Positions 1 to 12,025 of a stretch of DNA of 64,000 bases are shown piece by piece. Source of the DNA: Ligustrum vulgare (taxonomy: Eukaryota > Streptophyta > Magnoliopsida > Lamiales > Oleaceae). The translations under genes were made by a program, and so were the position numbers. A model generated the notes under the pieces. It was not told the origin of the DNA. It searched no databases and saw only the letters and a list, made by a program, of their open reading frames with translations. How positions within the stretch are numbered: the stretch's first letter is position 1; each line of letters opens with the position of its first letter. The stretch is taken from the NCBI GenBank assembly GCA_963555705.1, contig OY743168.1:24496139-24560138 (forward strand), read 5' to 3'.

Positions 1-733
1 GTTCAACAAGGGCTGCACCCTTCGCAGGGATTTTTAGGATAAAACCTTGGGGAGGCAGGCATGAGTGTTAATAAGAATGGTTAAATTTAGTTCTTGATTT
101 CGAATCGGGATACCATTCTGGTATTAACCACAAAAAAATAAAAAATAAAAAATAAAAAAGGTGTCTTTATGTTCTTATCTTCGATTTTGGAATTGATTTC
201 CTTAAAAAGATTATATCTAGGACCCTAGATTGTACTTTGGGGAACCGGTTGGGGATGGTGGTTATACTATGAAAAAAAATGCATACTTTCAACAAAAATA
301 CACATCAAAAGCTAAGAAGATTACAAACACTCTTATGGACACATTACATAAAGGTGATTGCATTAATTACACAGACATATCAATTGATATATCTAAAGAA
401 GATTGAACTTGGACGCAACAATTAGGTTAAAACTATATAGAGCATGTATTTAAAACCATAATGATGACAGTGTTTTTCTATTATGTTGAGGAAATTGATT
501 ATAGGGATCCAACTAGTATCATTTCAGAGAGAATTCATAAAATCTTATCTTGTCCTAATAATAATTCAAGATTTTCTCCACCATTTTCTCTCAAATCTCT
601 GCTTGCTAACTTGTTTGCTTGAGCTATGACTTCCAAATGTTTCATCTCATATGTGATCTAGTAACTTATGAAAAATAAGGAAAAGACGGAGTACCAAATG
701 TCCCAAAATGTAGCACGTGTTTTCTGTATCTAA
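1..733. other. Non-coding AT-rich stretch
   Basis: No supportable gene is seen. The DNA is AT-rich with short A-runs, and stops occur in all frames. It lies upstream of the CCCH6-like gene, whose missing first exon could lie here or before the window. I looked for a start codon followed by the basic, tryptophan-containing N-terminus expected of that family and did not find one. Confidence 0.5.
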
Positions 734-896
734 GCCTCAGTTCCTTAACGCAATCATTACAATTTATAAACAAAACAATCTTCCAAACTAGTTTTTAACC
801 ACATACATTTTTTCTCTCTATTTTTCAGCTACACATTTTACCTCGAAAACGTAAATAAACCAATTTATAATTGTTACAATGTTACCGAACAGAGCC
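734..896. mobile_element. Tourist-like MITE with TAA target duplication
   Basis: A 163-bp element whose ends are imperfect inverted repeats: GCCTCAGTTCCTTAACG on the left, and GGCTCTGTTCGGTAAC when the right end is read on the other strand. A TAA flanks both sides (731-733 and 897-899). A 3-bp TWA duplication fits PIF/Harbinger-type (Tourist) MITEs. A related copy lies at 27543-27891, which supports a dispersed family. It has no coding capacity. Confidence 0.55.
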
Positions 897-3252
897 TAAG
901 AAAGTGATGGCATAATGGAGATAGTTAATGACATGAAAGTTTATCCTGAGTTTGTCCACGTGGTTTATGTCATCCTAGGAGTTAATAAACAGCGAGTATC
1001 AGTAATTAGTTCGTCTGTATTGTTAAGTTTCTGTTAAGTGGTGCTTTGTCAGGTTGACACGCTGTAGGCCTATACTGTTTTAATGTCTTTTAAGAATGCA
1101 GAAATTTGGTGGCTTTATCATATTAACTTTTAGGGACAGCATTCATTTGATAAATTTCCAGTGGGTGTTGCAAATTGCTGGGAAACAATGGATACATTAT
1201 AAAGGACGTTTGTCAGGGGGCAAAAGTAATTGGGGGTGTTGGGCAGAGGTAAAAATTGCTACTTACAAGTAAGTGAAGATTTGCCGTTTCTAGCTGGCCG
1301 TTAATGATTGTTGACATGCTTCCAAAGTGACGGTGGTTTTACATATCGGGCACTATAATTGACATCCTTTTTTGTCTCACTAATATATTTAATGTGTATC
1401 ACGGTGTGAAAGAGAGACCTCTTGGAATGGCTTAATATGAAACAACGATAGCAGTTGAAATAAATTTTTTTTTTTTGACATCTCGAGGGGTAGTTCACAC
1501 TACTTTTCGTTATCAATTATTTATAGGCTCCCTATGCTATATTAGTCTGGTTGATTCTGAATTGTTGCATCCATCAAATTTTGGTTTCCATGATATCTGT
1601 GAACCTTTTTATTTCTTCTTGTTTTCTTTTCCCTATGTGGTTTGATGTGAACTAATTCAAACTCATGAATTCTTGCTTCGATAAACAAACTCTTTTCAGT
1701 GTGCTGTGCTATCTTTGATTTATAACAGCTTTGCTTATTTTACATCTCAATATTGCGTATTTTACCGTAGTTTGTATGGGGACACGAGTTAAAATGTTGG
1801 AAACAATCACGACAGAACATTTGCTTCCTCTTTATGACTTTTTTTGTAATGCTTTCATACATGGTATATACTAAATTTCTTCCAAATACCGGTTTCATGT
1901 TGAGTTATTTCAATTGTCACCGCCTATTATTTTAACTTGATAGTTGTATGAGCTGTTTCATCAACATTCGATTTTTCCGTTGCACATACTCTCTCTTTTT
2001 GGGGAATTCACCTTATGCCGTATTTGTATCTGCGGCTTATAGTTTGAGGAAGATACTTGACCTGGCATTGCTGCTCAGCTGTGCTGACTTCTGACCATGT
2101 CTGTCTCTTTTAGCCCCTGTTTGATTTTGATTAAAATCTGATTTTAATCTCAATTAAAGTCAACAATTAGTTATAAATTTAACCGCACATTTTATGGGAT
2201 CCACAACTTTTCAATCACATATATTATCAACTTTTATCAAAATTTACTAAAAAATCTGATTTTAATCTATACCAAATTGGGAGAAAGTGGTATTTGCATT
2301 AAGCTCAAGTGATGTCAGATTTTGTCATTTAGTATATAAAATGTATTTCTTTTGACCTATTATCGTAGCGTGAATGTGCTTATCTGATTAAATGAGGAGC
2401 TATTAGAATGAGAAATATTTTGCAGGTTAAATTCTTGCTGATATACACTGTTGAGTTCTCAATGTTATCTGGTGTATAATCTGTATGCTGTGTTATCACA
2501 TTGAGAAAATGCTGATCTTGCTGGAGGGTGTTGCAGTGATAATTGAGCTTTGTAATGTTATTCCAGGACTACCTTGCTTTCTCTTGGTGAAAGAAAAAAT
2601 TGATAAACTTTGTTATCTTAAAAAGTAAAATCTGTCTTCCAGTAACTAATCACTACTTTGTTGTAAATATTCTAGTCGGGCCGTTCCTTTCATTTTCCTT
2701 GGTACCTCAAGTTGATAATTTATCATTGTATGTAAAATAAAGGTGTGCTTTTCGATGCTGCGACCTATCTGTGTACAATCTCCAGCGATCAGCTCTTGTT
2801 TTTGTCAAAGTAACAAAAGGTCCTCTGAATTATGACTATGTCAAATATATATGAATCATATTAAATTGCATTGGGAAGCAAAGGTTTAGTTTGTCCTTTG
2901 TAAGCCTGTCGATATTTCTACCGTGTTGTAGAAACAGATGTATTACATTTGTTTAATGTGGGAATCAATGCTGTTAGATCTAATTAAAGAGACTGCGCTT
3001 AGTCAGTTGTCTTTTGTAAGTTACTAAGTCTGGCTTTTTTATTATTTGACATATCTGAGTATTTTTCTGAAGGCATGTTGTTTTCCTTATTCTCTCATAT
3101 TTCTATATGATTTGTTGCTTAGCACATAATGTGATTACTTTCCTTCCAATCTTGTGAGAGTACCTCCACATTGATCGTTGTTTGCAAGCTGTTAATGTGA
3201 CTTTAATACTCTGAATGACATCATTTTACAATCTACTTTTATGATCAACCAG
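897..3252 (+). other. Probable 5' intron/upstream region of the CCCH6-like gene
   Basis: No exon could be supported. The region must contain an intron ending at the AG at 3251-3252, because the first recognisable exon starts there in phase 0. A repeat-like segment at about 2110-2280 begins with a CCCTGTTTGATTTTGATT motif and resembles the dispersed MITE-like repeats at 27671 and 50310. The rest shows no feature. Confidence 0.4.
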
Positions 3253-5026
3253 GCAAACTTGTCACTGCCAGATGATTGCCCTTCAAAAGTTGGTCTTAGA
3301 TCGATCATGTCCCGTGCTAATGTTGGGGACTCTAAGAAACGTCTTGAGAAGTACCATGCATTAAATGTGAAGCCATCAGCAGATAAGCTCCAATGCATTC
3401 CTCAGATTAATTGGAAATGCCCTCCCAAAGTAAGCTATTTTAAGTGGAACGTAGATTGTTAGTCCCAATTGTTCTTGGTTGTGAATGATGGTTTGACATC
3501 ACTGTTTATCTGTTCTCTCCATTTTATTTTATTTTTTAATTATTCACTTATTGAGCAGTTTGCATTGAAAAAAGAATGGCGTGTGGCTGCTGGTGAAGAA
3601 AGTGAGTGCGTAGGGGGTCGAATGCCACCTCCCAGGTAAAGTCATCTCTCTGAATTTTTTGTTTCCTCAATTTTTTCGTACTTGACCTTGTGTACTTCTG
3701 CTATCTACATATAGACTCTCTGTCTCATCCAATGTGGAAGGTGAATATTATGATGATAGTCACATTCCACAAATCCCAATTGTTCCAATTGAAGAAGCAG
3801 CAGAAGCACAGTTGATTGGATTAGCACCAGTAAATTCTTGCCCTGTTTCTCTGTCACCACCAATACTCAAAGACCAATCAATATCTGAAACGCCTCTTTG
3901 CAATCTCCCCGTTTCTCAACCCAATGAAAAAGCTGTTGTTGACCTTGTACATGGTTTAAAAGATAGTGATCTAGTGTCTGCTGCAACTGCTGCTGCCGCC
4001 GTAGCTTCCATTTTGGAAAGCAAAGAGAAAGGATTGCCGGTTGACCCAAATCTCATGATTGAGCTTCTTCACGACCCAAAATCGATGTGGAAGCTTGGTG
4101 CTGAAGTGAAAACTGGACATAGAGCCGGACCAGAACCAATCACATCATTTCCCTTGCCAAGTTCAACTGAACATACTGAACCCTCAAATAGAGAAACTTC
4201 TGCTATTTCCAATCCTGTGACTGATAAAGAATTGATTCCTATGCCTAGCACAAAAGCCAGAACTCCGAGTCACACAGTCAGTGCACGTGTGAAAGCTCAT
4301 TCACGAACTCTGCCAATATACGCAGCAAAGCCGGTGAAACAAGTAACTCCCTTGTGGAGATCCAATTCTGGTACGTCTCTGACTAAGAACTTAATTATTG
4401 AACCTGGATCTCCTCCTCGTTCAAGAATTAGCAACATTGGTGGAATAAAGCCAGTATCATCTCTAGTCCCTTCCGCCTTGAAAACAAATATGAAAATTAT
4501 TGAAAGGATGATTAACGAATACGGAGTACAGGAGGTAAAGCCAGTTGCACCTAACGAGGCGATTGAAGAAGTTGTTAAAAAATATATAGGACCTGATAAT
4601 GCAGCCACTTTAAAATCTCATACGGTTGCAAACCTGGGTGCTACAATGGATTCTGATTTGCAAACTGAGGCCTCATCAGGTACTGTTGGTAGATTCCATT
4701 TTCCATCAGTGACCATGGTTCACTCAGCACCTTTGTTGAAGGACAGTGATTACTACAAGTCCCTAATAAAGCAATATGGTGAAACTCATGTAAATGAGAA
4801 GCATGAACAATCCAAGATTGGGCAACATGGACTAGAATTTGCTCGAAATACAAAATTTGAACTGGATTTAAATTACCAGATGCCTAGCATGTATCTCAAT
4901 GGCCAGTACCAGTACCAGAATCGGGCGTCTCAGCCATGGAGCAGGTCGGGTGGGGAGATGCACTCCCGTGTTTGGCCAGATCGGGTGGTGGAGACTCATG
5001 CTGCAAAGCGGATGAGACTCGAGTAA
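3253..5026 (+). CDS. CCCH6/LUMINIDEPENDENS-like protein, 3' exons, CCCH finger not found
   Basis: Three exons are visible: 3253-3429 (phase 0), 3559-3635 and 3715-5026, all with GT-AG borders, giving at least 521 residues. The 5' exon is missing. Exon one carries DDCPSKVG and NWKCPPK. Exon two gives EWRVAAGEESE. Exon three starts with an acidic stretch followed by HIPQIPIVPIEEA, then an alpha-helical block (ATAAAAVASILESKEKG to ELLHDPKSMWKL), a motif MKIIERMINEYGV, a motif DYYKSLIKQYG, and ends in AKRMRLE. This order matches plant zinc-finger CCCH protein 6 and, in part, LUMINIDEPENDENS, which has the same WRVAAGE-type segment. Members with a CCCH finger carry it between the DYYKSLI-type motif and the C-terminus, but no Cx8Cx5Cx3H is present here. 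A nuclear RNA- or chromatin-linked role is inferred from the family only. Confidence 0.75.
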
Positions 5027-6632
5027 ACAACTTGCGCGTAGGTTTGAGTTTTGGAGACACTGTGAATCTCAGACACATGCAAAACTTGAACTTGGCCTAG
5101 AAATTTTGATTTTGAAGACTATATATCCACCTTGAAACTACATACCTTGGAGGATTTATTTTGGTTTTTGTTACAATTATTTTCTGCTATTTCAGTGAGC
5201 GTAGTAATTAAAGTGACAAATTTAAAGGAAACGTGTGAATATTTTAAAGACTGCTAATCAATTAAAATGTTATTTAAGGAAGAACATTAGGCAAAATTCC
5301 AAGCACAATGCATGATCGAATCCTCAACATAAACCAGTAAATACAATGAGCAAGATTTTAACTTTTTTATTTTTTCATTAATATTCAGTTTTACTCTTAA
5401 TGAGGAACTACGGTTGAAATGAGGTAAATGAAAATCATTTTGAGGGATTAGACAACAGATTTCAAGACCTTGTTACACACAAAATTATACTTTGAGGACG
5501 CATAAGTCAACAATATGCATAATTCAACGATATGGACAACAGATTTAAATGATGGGAGGCTGCATTTTATTATGTTGACTTTTACACAAGTCTGCTAACC
5601 GATTGCCTCCATATTATGCAATTAGTCTCAATTTGTTTTCTCTTGACACTTGCCCCCTCAAACTATGGTTTTATTAAGAGTCACTTTCATTATCTTATAC
5701 GTGTGTATCATAAACCCAATAAGAGAACAATGAAGGTAGAATTTTAATGTGGTATTACGAAATAATTTTTTCTTGGATTTTCTACAAAATAATTTTTCAC
5801 TAGATTTGAAGGGTGTGAAGATTGCCAAGTTTATCATATTAATATATTGGAATCGTTTTGCAAAATTGATGCATTTGGGAGATCAATAAATTTAGAAAAG
5901 AAAATCTAGTAGGGAACTGAATATGCAATGGACAAAGTTGAGAACTATTGAGATATTTATCATCATCAGATACAAGATGTGTTAATTAAATTGATGCGAA
6001 AAAAAATAAGAGTAAAAAGGTAAGGACTTCTAGCACAGCTGATAAGTGGTGGAAACGGGAGACATTAGATAAGCAACCTATATTTAAGAAAACATTTTCT
6101 CTTATATGAGACAACCATCGCACGCTTTATAAAGACTGGACCCTTATATGCCACGTTTCATAAGTTAAGGATTCAAGTGTTGTACTTGACAAAGGTCGAT
6201 GACCTTTGGTGGAATTTACCCTAAACACAAGAAATTTGAAAAATTATGTCAAGTCCCTGTGTTGGTTTTGATAATTTTAGTAAATTTTAAAAAAATTTGA
6301 TAAAATGTTGGTTAAAAAAATTTCGTAGCACTGCATTGTTTACTTTCTATATATTTTTAATCCATAAATTAGAAAAGTCCATCTCTTTAAGCTGGTAACA
6401 CCGCATCGTTTTATAAATTAATTTATTTATAATTTTAAGATAAAATGTATAATTAAAAATTGAAAAAAAAATATGTGTAATTAAAAAGTAAATTTAAGAA
6501 ATTGTTAGATTTATAAATCAATTACAAACCATTTACCAATGACTTGCAAAATCTCCATTTCCCATTTCCTCAAGACTCAACTCCCATTTCAGCATTTCTC
6601 CCCCATTCCATTCAGCAGCGCTACTTTACAGT
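5027..6632. other. Intergenic region
   Basis: Holds the presumed 3' untranslated region of the CCCH6-like gene and the 5' region of the GDP-mannose dehydratase gene. A strongly AT-rich segment at about 6230-6510, with T-runs and A-runs, resembles sequence near 8090-8160 and 19300-19560 and is probably a decayed transposon. No further gene is seen. Confidence 0.5.
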
Positions 6633-7763
6633 ATGGCCTCCGACTCCAGATCTGAAAGCACTGCCGCCGATGGGGCCGACAATTCTGTTCAATCTCCATC
6701 ACCGCCACTCCAATCCACCCACAAAATCGCCCTGATCACAGGCATTACAGGCCAAGATGGCTCCTACTTAACTGAATTTCTGCTTAACAAAGGCTACGAA
6801 GTACATGGCCTTATTCGCAGATCCTCCAATTTCAACACCCAACGGATCAATCACATCTATATTGATCCCCACAATGCCCACAAGGCCCGGATGAAGCTCC
6901 ACTATGCCGACCTCACTGATGCCTCCTCCCTCCGCCGCTGGCTTGATACCATCAAGCCCGACGAGGTTTACAACCTTGCTGCACAGTCCCATGTCGCGGT
7001 TTCTTTTGAGATCCCGGATTACACCGCCGATGTAGTGGCTACTGGGGCTCTTCGTCTTCTGGAGGCGGTCCGGTCCCACATATCCGCCTCTGGAAGATCC
7101 CATATTCGGTATTACCAGGCGGGTTCGTCTGAGATGTTCGGATCCACTCCGCCGCCGCAGACGGAGTCTTCTCCGTTCCACCCCCGGTCGCCTTACGCGG
7201 TTTCTAAGTGCGCCGCCCATTGGTACACTGTCAATTACCGTGAAGCATATGGGATTTTTGCGTGCAATGGGATTCTATTCAACCACGAGTCGCCGAGGAG
7301 GGGAGAAAACTTTGTCACTCGGAAGATCACCCGGGCAGTGGGGCGGGTGAAGATCGGATTACAGAACAAGCTCTTCCTGGGGAATTTGCAGGCCTCGAGA
7401 GATTGGGGTTTCGCTGGGGACTATGTTGAAGCAATGTGGCTGATGCTACAGCAAGAAAAACCGGACGATTACGTTGTGGCAACCGAAGAATCTCACACGG
7501 TGGAGGAATTCTTAGAGGTGGCATTTGGGTATGTGGGACTGAAATGGAAGGATCATGTAGTGATTGACAAGAGGTATTTTAGACCAGCAGAAGTGGATAA
7601 TTTGAAAGGGATTGCAAGTAAGGCCAAGAAAGTACTGGGATGGAAACCCAAAGTAGGATTTGAGCAGCTTGTGAAAATGATGGTGGATGAAGATATTGAA
7701 TTGGCTAAAAGAGAGAAAGTTCTTGTTGATGCTGGATTTATGGATGCACAACAACAGCCTTGA
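6633..7763 (+). CDS. GMD: GDP-mannose 4,6-dehydratase (MUR1/GMD type)
   Basis: Intronless, 376 residues, about the size of Arabidopsis MUR1 (373). The enzyme converts GDP-D-mannose to GDP-4-keto-6-deoxy-D-mannose, the first step to GDP-L-fucose for cell-wall polysaccharides and glycans, in the cytosol. It is an extended short-chain dehydrogenase. The NADP-binding Rossmann motif [11 protein letters not shown] is at residues 36-46 and [11 protein letters not shown] at 62-72 is the cofactor-specificity loop. AGSSEMFG at 163-170 supplies the serine/glutamate of the active site. YAVSK at 188-192 is the catalytic Tyr-x3-Lys. [16 protein letters not shown] at 217-232 and [16 protein letters not shown] at 254-269 are family hallmarks. 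The first 30 residues are a low-complexity Ser/Pro tail, as in plant homologues. The ATG at 6633 is the first in frame. The coding part is much more GC-rich than the flanks. Confidence 0.96.
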   Translation: MASDSRSESTAADGADNSVQSPSPPLQSTHKIALITGITGQDGSYLTEFLLNKGYEVHGLIRRSSNFNTQRINHIYIDPHNAHKARMKLHYADLTDASSLRRWLDTIKPDEVYNLAAQSHVAVSFEIPDYTADVVATGALRLLEAVRSHISASGRSHIRYYQAGSSEMFGSTPPPQTESSPFHPRSPYAVSKCAAHWYTVNYREAYGIFACNGILFNHESPRRGENFVTRKITRAVGRVKIGLQNKLFLGNLQASRDWGFAGDYVEAMWLMLQQEKPDDYVVATEESHTVEEFLEVAFGYVGLKWKDHVVIDKRYFRPAEVDNLKGIASKAKKVLGWKPKVGFEQLVKMMVDEDIELAKREKVLVDAGFMDAQQQP

Positions 7764-8990
7764 TCGAATCCATTCAACAAAAGCCTTGAACTTCCTTCTT
7801 TTTCAATTGTTGGTACTGCTGATTTTCATTGAAGAATTTTTGGATCATATTCTGGTAATATTGTTGTTATGTCTCCTGTTTCTACATTAAATTAATAATT
7901 TATTGATTATTCCCTTGTTTATCAGCTTCTTTTAATATAAAAAAATTACAAGATTTTATAAACAAATGTTTAGAATTTATTCTCTTCTTATGCTAGATAC
8001 ATTCGAACTTAAATTTAATAAAATAAATGTTAGTTTGATGATCACTTTAGTATTAATAAAAACTTTATGTTGGCAACTGTGACATCAGATTAAAATAAGG
8101 ATTTTAGTAAATTTTTTAAAAAATTGATAAGATATGCGGTTAAAAAGTTTCGGGACTCCGACTCATGGAATATCTAATTGAGATTGATTGTTGACTTTTA
8201 ACTTAAATTAAAATTCAAATTTTAATCGGTATCAAACATGAACTAGGACTTGTTTTTCTAAAACAAAATTTGGCCCGTCACCCCTTCTCGAAGGGAGGGG
8301 GCAAATCCCCTCATTTATTTGTTTGGTAAACTGTTTATAATAATGCATAATCACTTTTCAACCATCTATACCGATATGTTGATTTATGTCCAGCTAGGAC
8401 TGTTAATTATATAGCTCCAAAATGTCAATTGAAATCGTCCCACCATTTATTAATACATAATTATTGGTAAACTGAATCATTTTCTTATTCCAGTTTGTAA
8501 TTATGGGAATTTTTGAAAATCTTGATTAAATCTATACAAACTTTTAGTTTCACTCATAAATCTCAATTTCACAGTTCATTGCTAAATCATTTTATTAATG
8601 TTATGACTGCAAGTAATTATATTTATATGCAAAACAAATCACTTATTTGGAAGAAGCCTGAGAACATACCATACCGGTGAAACATATAATGAGACTTTAA
8701 TTTTATTGTCGGTGCTAAACGATTAATGCTAAAAAAGTAACATTTAATATATAGTGGTTGACGGACGACACTGGCATGTGCACGGTATGGATACTACTAG
8801 TGATCATAAAAATATAATTGACATTGTACAAACTTGTCATTACCTACCCTTCACCCAAATTGCAACAATTCAAAAACATTTGATCTTGTACAATTGTCAT
8901 CCCTTTTAACCAGTTAAAAATCCCAGATAGACAAGGTAGAAAGAAATTACACCTCATTGTACATGTTACGAATAGATGAAGGAAAATGAA
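7764..8990. other. Convergent intergenic region
   Basis: Lies between two convergent genes, so it should contain both 3' untranslated regions. It is AT-rich. A segment at about 8100-8245 resembles the dispersed MITE-like sequences of this window. No coding exon is seen. Confidence 0.5.
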
Positions 8991-11984
8991 CTATCTGTCC
9001 TGCTGTGGCAATTGAATCGATTCCCGTGTAGATAGTTGCGTAGACGACGAGACAGAGCTGGTCTTTTCGTCATCCGCAGCTACTGTAAAAGGCTTGATTG
9101 AAGATTGTAGTGATTCTGGTCCCTCGAAAGCAATTCTCTTGCATAATGAGTCGCAATTACTAATCACCTCAGTCAGTCTTCCTTTCAACTCTCCGAGATC
9201 CACTTGAAGTCCATGGACTTCATGCAATTTGAGAAATAATGTTAATAGCGGCAGTGATGATACAGATTTACAATTAAACGAAAATTACATAATTATACTC
9301 CAATTTGTTGCTAGTAGCAAGTTTAGCCTCAAACTTACGTAGTAGTAGCACAATCAGTGGCCAACAACTAGATGCCTGAATTTGATCCTCCTGTAAACAC
9401 GTTCTACTAAATTTCTGGATTACCAACCAAAGTTGGACAACAAAATCCATCTTCACAAAGATGGGCATATGATGGCCACATGATAATTTAACCGAGATTT
9501 GGACTATTTTTTCATTGAAAACTGATTGTGCAACTGCAATAAAAGGTTGAGGATGGACTCGGTACTTGGGCAATAGTTAGAGACTAATAATACAATTTTC
9601 CCTTAATCTAACCCTTCGTATGGCGCTCAAACAACATGCACAACAGAAACTCAAAACTCTCCGTTCAGCGTATACCAAATTCAACCGTAAAACTCTTAAA
9701 GATTATGTCATTTCAGATTAATTCCTTTCGATGTTATATATAGTAAGTGATAGCTAACCAATTTTACCATGCAATGAGGCAACACTAGATAACTGTCCCT
9801 TGAATTCTAGCTGAATGCTCTGAGTTACCTTCTGACAGATGACGAGAGGTTGATTTCATTGCAGAGACCGAGTAATTGAAACGTTGAAGAAGCTTAACTG
9901 CCAAAGCATCTGCAACTTCTATTTTGTTTTCAATCTCTTCCTATGGAACCAAAAAAGAAATTGATGTATTCAGGGTGTATATAAAAAATATATGAATATT
10001 TTCCAGCTTTGATAATTCGCTAAAATGCAAAAGATAAAAAGCTATAAAACATGACACATACATTCAAAATTTTACATGAAATTGCATTATGTATCACCAA
10101 GATTCTAGAGACACAAAGTTGAAATAATTACAGATTTCTTCGAGAATCAGCACATCTATCTGAATGATCAAGAATCGGTTAATCTGTCATATTGCAAGTT
10201 AAACAGCTGAAAACTAAATAAAACTTCCTGTTCCAGGGTACATTAGCTACTTGCATCTAATTTAGATTCAGAATTAATTTAAGAAATGCAGGTAAATTTC
10301 CAGGTAGATGAATAGGATGAAGCAGCGTGCATTCAGCAGTCTTAAGCTCTATATATAACTTACTCTAACAATTCCCTGACTTTAAAGCAATACTTGAGAG
10401 GGAGAAGGCAGTGTGGATGATCAATCCATATTCCGTTAGTAGAGCCTCCGACTCTGACAAAGTAATTAAACCCATTGCATTTTTAACAGGTATCCAGACA
10501 AGACTTCAGAATTCATATTCCAATGTCTCACATGTTCATTTAAACATCGTCATTACCAGTCAAGAACATGATTCTGATCTGAAGCTATACACATCTCTCT
10601 GAAGAAGTGAATATAATGGTAATACCAGATCTAAACATATCTTTGTGAAAATAATAATTGTGTTAATTATAGAATTATAAGTATCATGGCAGAGTGGGTT
10701 GGTCCTATGCCTATTATAAGCATCATGGCAGATTCAGTCTGTCCTATGCCTAAGTCATATGGCTGAAGAGGTCACAAAGACCCATTCTCAAAGATATGAA
10801 CTCGAGGGCACCTGTCTGTGAATAATTTTTTGCGACTTCTTCTCTTGCCAGTCTCGGTACATCGCAAAGAGCTCCAGTAGAACATTAGGGTTTACATTAC
10901 CTAGGACATGCAAACATCATATTAACCACAAGACAGGAACAAGATGGGGGGGGGGGGGGGGGGACAAGGAATAATATATTATGCACATAGACAGTTATGC
11001 ATGGCAAGCTAATAATTATTATTTTTTTTATTATTTTACTTTTTTGGGTGGGTGGGACAGTTTTTGTGTATTATACTTGACAAACAGTAGTGCATTAGAC
11101 AATTTGTAGGCTACTGTAAAAATCCAAAATATTTTATCCCTAGGAATTTATGCATAAATATGGTTGGTTAGTTGTATTCTTGTAGAAAAAATTACTAAAG
11201 GAATGGTTAGTTTTTATGTTCATATTTCATTTTATGATTATTAATGAATCCACAGAATCATAGGGAGAACAATATTAGTATGTCAAGTACATCAATGCAT
11301 TACTTTATACTAAAATTTTTAATTGTTGGATTATAAATTGAGCACTTATTATCTGAGTAAAACTAGCATACGATGTACAATTGTACATCTCTGTTCTCTC
11401 ATGTCGTGGGATTATAAGTTCCTTGTAGATGTCAAAATAATCATATGGATATGTGGATTTTTGTTAGAGCACAAGTTTGCTGAATTTACTTGCTGAATTT
11501 ACTACATAATAGGACTGGTCATGAGGGAGCTTAATCATTGTCAATCACTCATCCTATGCTGTGGTTGTGCATGTGATCCTCTTAGCTGAGGCACCATGGT
11601 CGCCTTGTGAAATAGTCAATATAGCTTATAAAGTAAAAAGCTTTGCTCTTACTGCAAGCTTTCTCAAACCTTTTGAAGGAGTATTAAAAGAGAGATTAAT
11701 TAATTTAGCCTCTGTTTGATAAAAGACATTTGTTTATAAACAAGGAATGTGATATCTTCTAGATAAAATTTGGTTGAAAAGTGGCTTGGAGAAATGCGTT
11801 ATTTATAAACTTGTTAATAAACAAGTTTACCAAACGGAGGCTTAGTTTCCAATTTTGATGCTTATTTTAGTTAACATAATTAGGGTTTGATTTCATAGAT
11901 TTTATAGTATTTTCCTACTTCAAATGGGATTAGTTTAAGCCCTATATAGAGGTGGTGGTTGTGGTTGTGTTGTTGTTTTAGTTG

Positions 11985-12025
<41 letters not shown>

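Noticed and set aside
1301..1516. 71-residue minus-strand open frame
   Set aside because: No start context, splice support or recognisable domain; expected by chance in AT-rich DNA.
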